From: Gammaproteobacteria bacterium
GTDB taxonomy: Bacteria > Pseudomonadota > Gammaproteobacteria > 21-64-14
NCBI GenBank assembly: GCA_027013145.1
Contig: JALUXX010000030.1
Span: 1 to 62,373, forward strand
DNA length: 62,373 nucleotides
Reading direction: 5' to 3'
How positions within the stretch are numbered: the stretch's first letter is position 1; each line of letters begins with the position of its first letter. Shown in pieces: positions 8,692 to 16,343 of the stretch. Both the position numbers and the translations under genes were made by a program. The notes below the pieces were generated by a model. It did not search any database. It worked only from the letters and a program-made list of their open reading frames with translations, and had not been told where the DNA came from.

Positions 8692-9687
8692 ATGGAGGGT
8701 CGGCGCGGGATCCGGGTTCGGAGCTTATTGCGGCCGGGAGTCCTGCTCCCGGTGCTGTTCGCGGCCGCCCTCCTGGCGTTCGTGTTCAGCATCGGCGACC
8801 TGCCGCGGGTCGTCGGCCGCGTGCGGCGGATCCCGGCGTCGACCCTCGCTGCGGCCCTCCTGCTGGCGCTGCTCTATCTGTGGCTGAAGCTGCTCGAGTT
8901 CCGCCTGCTGTTGCGCGCCCTCGGCATCGCCACGCCGCCGCGCCGCCTCCTCCTGGCGTTCGCGGTGGGCGAGATCACGCTGGCGATACCTGCGGGCGTC
9001 TATGCGCAGAACTACGTCCTGCGCCGGTTGCAGGGTTCCGGCTTCGCCCACTCGGCCGCCGCCACGACGGTGATCCTCGCGCTGGAGACCGGGCTCGTGT
9101 TTCTGGCCCTGGCGCTCGACCCGATCCCCGCGTGGCCGTGGCTGCGCCCGCTTGGTATCGCGCTGCTGGCCGCCTCTGTGCTCGTGCTCTCCCTGTCGCT
9201 GCGTCTGCGGGGTTTGGGGGCGGCGTTGGCGCGGCGCCTGTCGCTGGCGCCGCTGCGTTCGCTGTTCCGCGGGCTGGAGGAACTGCTCGGCGGGCTGCGC
9301 CGCCTGTCCACTGCGGCCGTGCTGGTGCCGAGTCTGGCGCTGACGGCCGTCTATCTGGCCGCCCTCTGCGCCGCGTTTCTGCTGGTGGCGCATGGTGTCG
9401 GCGCGCAGGCCTTCACCTTCCGCCAGGCGCTTTCGGTCTACGCCTTCTCGCTGATGGTCGTGCTGGTGCTGGGCGGGGTCGTGCCGCAGCTCGGCGGGGT
9501 GGAACTCGCCGGTCTCGGCGCCGCCCAGGCCTGGGGGTACGGCCCGAGCGAGGGACTGGCGATGATGATCGGCTTCCGCATCGTCTGGACCGCGGCCATC
9601 TGGCTCTGGTGCATCCCGGCCGTGGTTCTACTTTGGCGCGAGTTCGGCCGTCCCGCCGGTGACGACGGCGAGGAAGCGCCGCACTGA
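8692..9687 (+). CDS. Lysylphosphatidylglycerol synthase TM-region/UPF0104 membrane protein
   Basis: A 331-aa integral membrane protein with about eight hydrophobic helices, resembling the flippase part of MprF (LPG_synthase_TM family). Recognisable features are the long leucine-rich helices, an early PAGVYAQNYVLRRL segment, and the late Gly-rich GGVVPQLGGVELAGLGAA segment before the last helices. Proteins of this family move or organise lipids in the inner membrane, often beside acyltransferases or glycosyltransferases. Both neighbours fit: a PlsC-like gene upstream and a MurG-like glycosyltransferase converging downstream. The final 60 bp overlap the end of that gene on the opposite strand. 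Confidence 0.8.
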   Translation: MEGRRGIRVRSLLRPGVLLPVLFAAALLAFVFSIGDLPRVVGRVRRIPASTLAAALLLALLYLWLKLLEFRLLLRALGIATPPRRLLLAFAVGEITLAIPAGVYAQNYVLRRLQGSGFAHSAAATTVILALETGLVFLALALDPIPAWPWLRPLGIALLAASVLVLSLSLRLRGLGAALARRLSLAPLRSLFRGLEELLGGLRRLSTAAVLVPSLALTAVYLAALCAAFLLVAHGVGAQAFTFRQALSVYAFSLMVVLVLGGVVPQLGGVELAGLGAAQAWGYGPSEGLAMMIGFRIVWTAAIWLWCIPAVVLLWREFGRPAGDDGEEAPH

Positions 9688-10785
9688 GACCTCCGTGGGC
9701 GGTACCGCCGGCAGCCCCGGCAGGCCCCGCGCGCGGGCGACGTCGGCGACCAGGTCGAGGTGCTTCTGTTCCACGGCGTGCACGTGACCGCGGCTGCGGT
9801 GATACTCCGCGAGGTATTCCTGCTCGCTCTGTCCGGGGGTTGGTACGAACAGGGCCGGGCGGCGCAGTTCGGCCAGTTCCATGAGGGTGCTGTAGCCGGA
9901 GCGGCACACCACGAGCCGCGCGCGGTTGAGCAGCTCCTCCTGGCGGTTACGGTCCAGATAGGGGTGGATGGTCACGCGGCCGTCGTCGCGCGGCGCCTCG
10001 CCGGCGCGCTCCGGGCGCCCGAGCGCGACCACGACGCGGCCCGGGAGGCGGTGCACGTCGCGCAACACGATGCGCTCGAGCAGCGTACGCTGGGGTTCGG
10101 CGCCGGAGATGCTGACGAAGCAGTCGACATCCTGCGCCAGCGGGCGGCGGTGGACGCTGGCGAGGTTGCCGAGGTAGCGCAGCCGCCCGCCCCAGTCGCA
10201 GTGCGGGTGGTGGCTGAGATCGCCGGCGAGCCCCCCGTTGTCCTCCACGTCCGGGACGAGAATCGCGCGCGCACGCCGCAGCAGGCGGCGCTGGCCGCAC
10301 TCGACGAGCTTCTCGAGTCCATAGGGGCGGCCGGGAATGATCTGGCGCAGGGAGTGGAACACGTAGTAGCTCGGCACCTCGCGCAGGCACACGCCGAAGC
10401 GGCTGTCGGAGACGATGCGGTCGAAGCCGCGCTCGCGCTGCAGCCGGCGGGTGAAGGCGCGCTCGCGGGCGAAGGTGGCCAGGACCATCGGCATGGCGAG
10501 GCTCATCTTCACGTAGAACCAGGCCGGCCGGCGGCTCAGCGGTTTGGGGATGTCGCGCAGGGGCACGAACTCGCAGGAGGCGCCGAGTTCGTCGCGCAGG
10601 AGGCGCAGGGCGCGGCCGTTGGAGAGGACCGTCACCCGATGTCCCGCCCCCGTCAGGCCGCGGATGAGCGCCAGGTCGCGCGTCGCGTGACCGAGGCCCC
10701 AGTCGTGTACCGCGAACAGGACCTTGAGCCCGCCTCCCGCCGGCGCCGCCCCCGGCGCCGGGTCAGGGGATGCGGCCGTGGCCAT
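9628..10785 (-). CDS. MurG/UDP-glycosyltransferase-like protein (GT-B fold)
   Basis: A 385-aa protein with GT-B architecture. The N-terminal Gly-rich loop (VHDWGLGHATRDLALIRGL) is typical of GT28/GT1-like enzymes that act on a membrane acceptor. The C-terminal half has a nucleotide-sugar-binding pattern (CFVSISGAEPQRTLL, CRSGYSTLMELAELRRPALFVPTPGQSEQEYLAEY). It probably transfers a sugar to a lipid-linked acceptor. It is the second gene of a minus-strand pair, with its start overlapping the cytochrome gene by 23 bp. No clear ribosome binding site precedes ATG 10785, consistent with coupling. The tail overlaps the upstream plus-strand gene by 60 bp. The substrate cannot be read from sequence. 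Confidence 0.8.
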   Translation of the reverse strand: MATAASPDPAPGAAPAGGGLKVLFAVHDWGLGHATRDLALIRGLTGAGHRVTVLSNGRALRLLRDELGASCEFVPLRDIPKPLSRRPAWFYVKMSLAMPMVLATFARERAFTRRLQRERGFDRIVSDSRFGVCLREVPSYYVFHSLRQIIPGRPYGLEKLVECGQRRLLRRARAILVPDVEDNGGLAGDLSHHPHCDWGGRLRYLGNLASVHRRPLAQDVDCFVSISGAEPQRTLLERIVLRDVHRLPGRVVVALGRPERAGEAPRDDGRVTIHPYLDRNRQEELLNRARLVVCRSGYSTLMELAELRRPALFVPTPGQSEQEYLAEYHRSRGHVHAVEQKHLDLVADVARARGLPGLPAVPPTEVSVRRFLAVVTGGTAELAPK

Positions 10786-11329
10786 GGTCGGGTGTATCGT
10801 CGTGACCGTGGCCCGGTGGTTGCGGGGGCCGCGCCGTCAGCTCCTGGTAGCGTGCCGGGGTCATCGCCGGCAGCCTGCGCACGAAGGCGACCAGGTCCCA
10901 GATCTTCTCGTCGCTGTGGGACCGGCCCCAGGCCGGCATCCCGGTCATCCGGATCCCGTGTTTGATGATCCAGAAGAGTTCCCGCGGGTCGGCCGAGCCG
11001 GCGACCCGGGCCAGCTCGGGTGGCTCCGGATTGAGACCTTCGCGCAGCTCCGAGGCGGACACGCCCGGCGCGAGGTGGCAGCCCGCGCACATCTCGGCGT
11101 AGTGCTCGGCCCCGGTATCGACGCGCACGGGATCCTCCAGGTCCGCCGGCACGGTGACGTCGGCCGCGCGCACCTCCACGGACCGTTCCATCACCGTGTG
11201 GAGGAACCAGCGCAGGAGTCCGGAATCCGGGCGATCCGCGGCGACATCGTAGAGGCCGGAGTACACGACCCCCACCAGGGCCGCCGCGGCGAGCAGCAGC
11301 CCCGCGAAGGTACGGCGCAGGAATTTCAT
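10763..11329 (-). CDS. Membrane-anchored mono-haem cytochrome c
   Basis: A 188-aa protein with an uncleaved or signal-type N-terminal helix (RRTFAGLLLAAAALVGVVYSGLY), then a class-I cytochrome c domain. The single haem site CAGCH is near residue 81, and a probable distal Met ligand lies in IRMTGMPAWG. It ends with a His-rich tail (GHGHDDTPDHGHGRIP) that could bind metal. Its role is electron transfer in the periplasm. ATG 11329 follows GGGGGAGCGACG. It is the first gene of a minus-strand pair with the glycosyltransferase, an unusual partner. Confidence 0.85.
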   Translation of the reverse strand: MKFLRRTFAGLLLAAAALVGVVYSGLYDVAADRPDSGLLRWFLHTVMERSVEVRAADVTVPADLEDPVRVDTGAEHYAEMCAGCHLAPGVSASELREGLNPEPPELARVAGSADPRELFWIIKHGIRMTGMPAWGRSHSDEKIWDLVAFVRRLPAMTPARYQELTARPPQPPGHGHDDTPDHGHGRIP

Positions 11330-11403
11330 CGTCGCTCCCCCAATATCCGCGTACCGCGTCCATTATGGAGACCCGGCCCGGCGGAAGGAACCGCGGGGCG
11401 CGG

Positions 11404-11817
11404 TCAGCGCGCGAACAGCCGCGAGGGGTCACGAAACGACTTGAACTCGAGGGCGTTGCCGCTGGGGTCGTCGATGAACAGCGTCGCCTGCTCGCCGGGC
11501 CGGCCCCGGAAGCGGATGCGCGGGGCGATGCGGAAGGCGACCCCGGCCGCGCGCAGGCGTTGCGCGAGCGCGTGCCAGTCCTCCCACGCCAGCACGAGGC
11601 CGAAGTGGGGCACCGGCACCGCGTCGCCGTCGACCGGATTGACGGCGCCTGCGCTCGCGCCCCCGTCGACCAGGTGGGCGCTGATCTGGTGGCCCCGGAG
11701 GTCGAAATCGATCCAGCGCCGATCCTCGCGGCCGACGCGACAACCCAGCACCTCGACGTAGAACGCGCGCGCGGCCTCGAGGTCGTGGACCGGAAAGGCG
11801 AGATGGAAGGGGGTCAT
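11404..11817 (-). CDS. VOC/glyoxalase-superfamily protein
   Basis: A 137-aa protein of vicinal-oxygen-chelate type, with two beta-alpha-beta-beta-beta modules. It opens [23 protein letters not shown] and ends [16 protein letters not shown], where His, His and Glu are the usual metal ligands. Members include ring-cleavage dioxygenases, glyoxalases and resistance proteins; the length and the [10 protein letters not shown] ending are common in uncharacterised single-chain members. I chose ATG 11817, with AAGGA 9 nt upstream, over GTG 11823, which sits too close to it. It stands alone, divergent from the DsrE-like gene. Confidence 0.85.
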   Translation of the reverse strand: MTPFHLAFPVHDLEAARAFYVEVLGCRVGREDRRWIDFDLRGHQISAHLVDGGASAGAVNPVDGDAVPVPHFGLVLAWEDWHALAQRLRAAGVAFRIAPRIRFRGRPGEQATLFIDDPSGNALEFKSFRDPSRLFAR

Positions 11818-11980
11818 CGGCACGCTTCCTTACGGCGGTGCGCCGCGGTGCAATAAAAGCGGCCGTTGCCGCGTCGTAGCCCGCGGGGCCCAGGGTCGTC
11901 GACCCGCGCCCGCCGCGGTTGCGGTACCATTCGCATCCAGCCACCGTCTGCACGGCGCCGTCGGGCGCAGGAGGACCGCA

Positions 11981-12487
11981 ATGAAAACCAGAACTTCCAT
12001 CCGGGTCGTCGCACTGTTGTTGTTGGGCCTGCTGGCCGGGGCCTCGGTCTCCGCGGGTGCCGCGCCGCTCAAGGATACCGCGGCCCTCTCCGGGCTGAAA
12101 TCGGCCAAGGCGGTGTTCCTGATCGACTCGGACAACCCGCGCAAGGTCGCGCACGTGCTGCGCCTGGTCGGCAAGACGGCCAAGAGCATGGACCGTCAGG
12201 GCGTCAGGACCAAGGTGGTGGTCGTGGTCATCGGGCCCACGGTGGCGTTTCTGACCAAGGACCGGCGCGGCATCTCCTACCGGGACATGCGTTCGGTGGC
12301 GGAGATCCAGAAGGGGGTGCGCACGCTCGCCAGGGAGGGCATCCGGACCGAGGTCTGCGGCGTGGCCCTGCACGGGCGCGACATCGACCCCAAGGACGTG
12401 ATCGCCGCCGCGCACCCGGTCGGCAACGGTTTCATCTCCGCGATCGGCTACCAGCAGAAGGGCTACAGCCTGGTGCCGGTGTACTGA
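11981..12487 (+). CDS. Periplasmic DsrE-family protein
   Basis: A 168-aa protein with a cleavable signal peptide (ALLLLGLLAGASVSAGA), then a DsrE/DsrF-like alpha/beta domain: VFLIDSDNPRKVAHVLRLVG, VVVVVIGPTVAFL, and CGVALHGRDIDPKDVI with a cysteine at about residue 127. In this fold the Cys position is often the sulfur-carrying residue. Export makes it a periplasmic member, a group mostly seen in sulfur-oxidising and other redox-active bacteria. ATG 11981 follows GCAGGAGGACCGCA. It lies directly upstream of the hyf-like operon but is separated from it by a promoter at 12538. The function is uncertain. Confidence 0.8.
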   Translation: MKTRTSIRVVALLLLGLLAGASVSAGAAPLKDTAALSGLKSAKAVFLIDSDNPRKVAHVLRLVGKTAKSMDRQGVRTKVVVVVIGPTVAFLTKDRRGISYRDMRSVAEIQKGVRTLAREGIRTEVCGVALHGRDIDPKDVIAAAHPVGNGFISAIGYQQKGYSLVPVY

Positions 12488-12537
12488 GGCACCGGGCGCG
12501 CGCACGCCGGCGGCCCCCGCCGCGTTACGCGCGGCCA

Positions 12538-12567
12538 TTGACGGGACCGGCGGCGCGTCCCTATACT
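12538..12567 (+). promoter_or_regulatory. Sigma-70-type promoter of the hyf-like operon
   Basis: TTGACG (12538-12543) and TATACT (12562-12567) are separated by 18 bp, close to consensus and unusual in such GC-rich surroundings. Transcription would begin near 12574, giving a leader of about 130 nt before the TTG start of the first subunit. Confidence 0.6.
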
Positions 12568-12657
12568 CGCCGCCCATCCGACTCCGGGGCGGGCGCCCCG
12601 GGGCGCACGGCGCGGGAGGCGCCGGTTTCCGGGTATCGCCCGGGAGGACGGGCCGCC

Positions 12658-12693
12658 GTGTCGCGTCTGCTTTCGATCCTGCCGTTCGCCTGA
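12658..12693 (+). CDS. Possible 11-residue leader peptide before hyfB
   Basis: A GTG start, preceded by GGGAGGACGGGCCGCC, opens an 11-codon frame whose TGA abuts the AAGGA of the next gene. Translation of it could couple to the weak TTG start of hyfB. It may be chance; there is no run of regulatory codons such as an attenuator would use. Confidence 0.18.
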   Translation: MSRLLSILPFA

Positions 12694-12703
12694 AGGAACT
12701 TCG

Positions 12704-14722
12704 TTGTCGCTGTCCCTCGCCCTGTGGGCGGTGCTGGGGGCGCTCGCCTCCGGCCTGCTCGGTCTGGCGGCCGACCGTTTTCCGGCGCCCGCCAAGGCCG
12801 CCGTCTTCGCGCTGCTCGGCCTGAGCGGGCTGGGGGCGGTGCTGGGCGGCGGGGACGCGCTGTTGCGCGGGTTGACCACCGCGCAGACGTTTCCGCTCGG
12901 GCTCCCCTGGCTGCACTGGCACCTGTGCCTCGACCCCCTGTCGGGCTTCTTTCTGATCGTCATCGGCATCGCCACCGTCGCCGTGTCGGTCTACGGCCCC
13001 GGATACGTGCGCGAGTATGAACACGGGCGCCAATCGACCGTGCCGCTCTATCTGTTCACCGGCATCTTCGTCTCCGGCATGCAGCTCGTCGTCCTCGCCG
13101 CCGACGCCTTCAGCTTCATGGTCGCCTGGGAGCTGATGTCGTTGTCGAGCTATTTTCTTGTCGCCTACCAGCATCAGCACGCCGCCAACCGGCGCGCCGC
13201 CTTTCTCTATCTGCTGATGGCCGAAGTGGGCGGCCTCGCGATCCTGCTCGCCTTCGGGGTGCTCGCCGCGTTCGGCGGGGGGTTCTCGTTCGCGGCCATG
13301 CGCGCGGCGGCGCTCGGCCCCGGCTGGGCCTCGGTGGCCTTCGTCTTCGCGCTGTTCGGATTCGGCATGAAGGCGGGCCTGGTGCCGCTGCACGCGTGGC
13401 TGCCCGAGGCGCACCCGGTGGCGCCCTCGCACGTCTCGGCGCTGATGAGCGGCGTCATGCTCAAGGTCGCCCTCTACGGCCTCATCCGTTTCACCTTCGA
13501 CCTGCTCGGCGGCCCCCACTGGGACTGGGGACTGGTCCTCCTGCTCGCGGGCAGCGCCTCGGCGCTCCTCGGCGTGCTCTATGCGCTCATGCAGCACGAC
13601 CTCAAGCGCCTGCTCGCCTACCATTCGGTGGAGAACGTCGGCATCATCTGCATGGGCCTGGGGCTGGCGATGATCTTCGCCGGGACGGGCCATCCGCGCC
13701 TCGCGGTGCTGGGGCTGATCGCCGCGCTCTACCACACGCTCAACCACTCGCTGTTCAAGGGGCTGCTCTTCCTCGGCGCCGGCGCGGTCCTGCAACGCAG
13801 CCACGAGGGCGATCTCGAGCGCATGGGCGGGCTCATCGGGCGCATGCCGGTGACCGCGCTGTTCTTCCTCATCGGCTGCATCAGCATCTCGGCGCTGCCG
13901 CCGTTCAACGGCTTCGTCTCGGAGTGGTTGACCTTCCAGGCCGCGCTGCAGGCGCCGGCCCTGCACAGCGGTGTGCTGCGCGCGCTCATCCCGGTGACGG
14001 CGGCGGCGCTGGCGCTGACCGGGGCGCTGGCCGCCGCGTGCTTCGTCAAGGTCTTCGGGGTGGCGTTTCTCGGCCGCGCGCGCAGCCGCCACGTGCGCCA
14101 CGCACGCGAGGTCGACCTCGGCATGCGTGCCGGGCAGGGCCTGCTGGCGGCGCTGTGCCTGGTCTTCGGCGTGCTGCCGACCTACACGGTGCAGGCGCTG
14201 GAGCCGATCGCGCACCAGCTCCTCGGGCGCGGGCTGCCGAGCGCCTCGGCGCAGGGGTGGTTGTGGCTCACCCCGGTCTCGCCGCAGACCGCCTCCTATG
14301 CCGCGCCCCTGGTGCTCGCCGGCATGGTCCTGTTCGGCGGCGTGATGTTCGCCTTGCTGAACGCGCGCCGGCGCACGCGCCGGGTGCGGCGCACCATCCC
14401 CTGGGCGTGCGGGTTCGGGCCGCTCGATGCCCGCATGCAGTACACCTCCACGGCCTTCACGCATCCGATCCGGCGCATCTTCCGCCCGGTCTGGGAGATC
14501 CACGAAGAGGTGGAGACGGGGGGCGACCGGGGCCTGCGCCCGGCCGCCCTGCGGCACCGGCTGCACGTGGAGGACCGCTCCTGGCGTGTGCTCTACGAGC
14601 CGGTCGGGCGCTGGGTCGCGGTTGCGGCGCGGCAGGTCGGGCGGATCCAGACGGGGAGCGTGCGCACCTATCTGGCGTATTCGTTTCTCACTCTGGTGGT
14701 GTTGCTGTGGCTGATCACCTGA
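12704..14722 (+). CDS. hyfB: HyfB/HycC-like proton-pumping antiporter subunit of an Ehr complex
   Basis: A 672-aa membrane subunit of the NuoL/NuoN/MrpA antiporter family, like HyfB and HycC of formate hydrogenlyase. The proton-pathway glutamate is in WELMSLSSY, and lysines are in FGMKAGLVPLHAWLPEAHP and SGVMLKVALYG, as expected for an active proton-translocating subunit. About 15 transmembrane helices precede a soluble C-terminal tail (about 560-650) that ends in a last helix. The start is TTG at 12704, supported by AAGGA 7 nt upstream. It is the first gene of a six-gene operon whose members overlap by a few bases, except the last. Confidence 0.88.
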   Translation: MSLSLALWAVLGALASGLLGLAADRFPAPAKAAVFALLGLSGLGAVLGGGDALLRGLTTAQTFPLGLPWLHWHLCLDPLSGFFLIVIGIATVAVSVYGPGYVREYEHGRQSTVPLYLFTGIFVSGMQLVVLAADAFSFMVAWELMSLSSYFLVAYQHQHAANRRAAFLYLLMAEVGGLAILLAFGVLAAFGGGFSFAAMRAAALGPGWASVAFVFALFGFGMKAGLVPLHAWLPEAHPVAPSHVSALMSGVMLKVALYGLIRFTFDLLGGPHWDWGLVLLLAGSASALLGVLYALMQHDLKRLLAYHSVENVGIICMGLGLAMIFAGTGHPRLAVLGLIAALYHTLNHSLFKGLLFLGAGAVLQRSHEGDLERMGGLIGRMPVTALFFLIGCISISALPPFNGFVSEWLTFQAALQAPALHSGVLRALIPVTAAALALTGALAAACFVKVFGVAFLGRARSRHVRHAREVDLGMRAGQGLLAALCLVFGVLPTYTVQALEPIAHQLLGRGLPSASAQGWLWLTPVSPQTASYAAPLVLAGMVLFGGVMFALLNARRRTRRVRRTIPWACGFGPLDARMQYTSTAFTHPIRRIFRPVWEIHEEVETGGDRGLRPAALRHRLHVEDRSWRVLYEPVGRWVAVAARQVGRIQTGSVRTYLAYSFLTLVVLLWLIT

Positions 14723-15666
14723 CGAGCTGGGTCCTGGCGCTGGTGCAGACGGCGCTGTTCGTGGCCGGCGCACCGCTGCTCGCGGGCTGGCTCAAACGCG
14801 TGAAGTGCCGCCTGCAGAACCGGCGCGGCCCGCGCCTCACCCAGCCCTATCGCGACCTGTTGCGGCTGTTCCGCAAGGAACTCCTCCTGCCCGAGGGCTC
14901 GTCCTGGGTGTTCCGGGCGGCCCCGTACGTCATCTTCGGCGCGATCGTCCTCGCCGCGGCGGTCGTGCCGCTGATCGCGCTGCGGCTGCCGACCTCGGCG
15001 ATCGCCGACGTGATCGTGCTCGTGGGTTTCTTCGCCCTGGCGCGTTTCTTTCTCGCCCTCGCGGGCATGGATGTGGGCACCGCCTTCGGCGGCATGGGCG
15101 CCTCGCGCGAGATGACGGTCGCCTCGCTCGCCGAGCCGGCGTTGCTGATGGCGGTCTTCACCCTGGCGATGAGCGCCGGCACGACCGACCTTTCGGTGGC
15201 GATCCAGCGTATCCTCTCCTCGGGCCTGGTGATCCGGCCCTCGTTCGTGTTTGCGCTGCTCGGCCTGCTGCTGGTGGCCGTCGCCGAGACCGGCCGCATC
15301 CCGGTCGACAACCCCGCCACCCACCTCGAGTTGACGATGATCCACGAGGCGATGGTGCTCGAGTACAGCGGCCGGCACCTGGCCCTGATGGAGTGGGCGG
15401 CCCAGATCAAGTTCATGATCTACGCGGCGCTGATCGCCAACATCTTCCTGCCCTGGGGCATCGCCGTGGGCTTCGGGTTCGGGGCGCTCGCACTCGGCGC
15501 GGCGGCGGTCGCGGTCAAGCTCGCGTTGTTGGCCGCCCTGCTGGCCGTGAGCGAGACGCTGCTCGCCAAGATGCGGCTGTTCGCCGCGCCGCAGTTCCTC
15601 GGCTTCGCTTATCTGCTGTGTCTGCTGGGGATGCTGAGCCACGTGATCCTGGAGGTGGGGGGATGA
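14707..15666 (+). CDS. hyfC: HyfC/HycD/NuoH-like membrane subunit
   Basis: A 319-aa membrane protein homologous to NuoH and HycD, which join the hydrophilic arm to the membrane arm. Signatures are the cytoplasmic loop RLQNRRGPRLTQPYRDLLRLF, GMGASREMTVASLAEPALL, and AETGRIPVDNPATHLELTMIHEAMVLEYSG. The last carries the acidic residues that couple cluster chemistry to proton movement. About eight helices are visible. GTG 14707 overlaps the end of hyfB by 16 bp; the next gene starts within its stop codon (ATGA). Confidence 0.9.
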   Translation: MADHLTSWVLALVQTALFVAGAPLLAGWLKRVKCRLQNRRGPRLTQPYRDLLRLFRKELLLPEGSSWVFRAAPYVIFGAIVLAAAVVPLIALRLPTSAIADVIVLVGFFALARFFLALAGMDVGTAFGGMGASREMTVASLAEPALLMAVFTLAMSAGTTDLSVAIQRILSSGLVIRPSFVFALLGLLLVAVAETGRIPVDNPATHLELTMIHEAMVLEYSGRHLALMEWAAQIKFMIYAALIANIFLPWGIAVGFGFGALALGAAAVAVKLALLAALLAVSETLLAKMRLFAAPQFLGFAYLLCLLGMLSHVILEVGG

Positions 15667-16343
15667 ACGCCCTGCAGGGGCTCGACCTCACGCGGCAGTT
15701 GATTCTTCTGCTCGCCGCCCTGGTGCTGTTCAGCTCCTTCGCCATGCTCGCGCAGTCGCGTCTCGTCGGGCTGGTGCGGGTGTTCGCGTGGCAGGGCGTC
15801 CTGCTCGCCGTCACCACCGGTCTGGTCGCTTACGCCTCCGGCCATACGCACCTCTACGCCTCCGCCGTGTTGACCTTTTTCCTCAAGGGTCTGCTGATCC
15901 CCTGGATTCTGCACCGGATGGTGCTCCGGCTGGGACTGGAGTCGGCGCGGGAGAGCGACGCCTATCGCACGCCGGTGCAGCTCGCCGGGGCGGGTCTCGT
16001 GGTCTTCAGCTACTACGTGGCCCTGCCGGTGGTGCAGCTCTCGGCCCTGTTCACGCGCAACACCATCGCGGTCAGCCTCGCAGTGGTATTGCTCGGCATG
16101 CTGCTCATGATCTCGCGGCACAAGGCGGTCAGTCAGGTCGTGGGTTTCATGTCGATCGAGAACGGCCTGTTCTTCGCCGCCGTGGTCGCCACCTACGGCA
16201 TGCCGATGGTGGTGGAACTCGGTGTGGCCTTCGACGTGCTGGTGGCGGCGATCCTGTTCGGTGTGGTGTTCCTGCAGATCCGCGCCAGCATCGATACGCT
16301 GGACGTGGACCGCCTCAACCGCCTGAGCGAGTCCGAGCCGTGA
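15663..16343 (+). CDS. hyfE: HyfE-like (NuoK/MrpC-related) membrane subunit
   Basis: A 226-aa protein with six or seven transmembrane helices, matching HyfE-type subunits, which contain a NuoK/MrpC-like core. The conserved mid-membrane acidic residues are in VGFMSIENGLFFAAV and MVVELGVAFDVLVAAI, corresponding to the NuoK glutamates of the proton path. The soluble C-terminus is short (DTLDVDRLNRLSESEP). The start ATG overlaps the hyfC stop, and the hyfF GTG overlaps this stop (GTGA), so stoichiometric translation is likely. Confidence 0.88.
   Translation: MNALQGLDLTRQLILLLAALVLFSSFAMLAQSRLVGLVRVFAWQGVLLAVTTGLVAYASGHTHLYASAVLTFFLKGLLIPWILHRMVLRLGLESARESDAYRTPVQLAGAGLVVFSYYVALPVVQLSALFTRNTIAVSLAVVLLGMLLMISRHKAVSQVVGFMSIENGLFFAAVVATYGMPMVVELGVAFDVLVAAILFGVVFLQIRASIDTLDVDRLNRLSESEP

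Noticed and set aside
11404-14773. Minus-strand frame spanning the VOC gene and hyfB
   Set aside because: Only its VOC-sized end could be coding, and the VOC protein itself uses a different frame; the remainder is Arg/Gln/His-rich shadow of hyfB.
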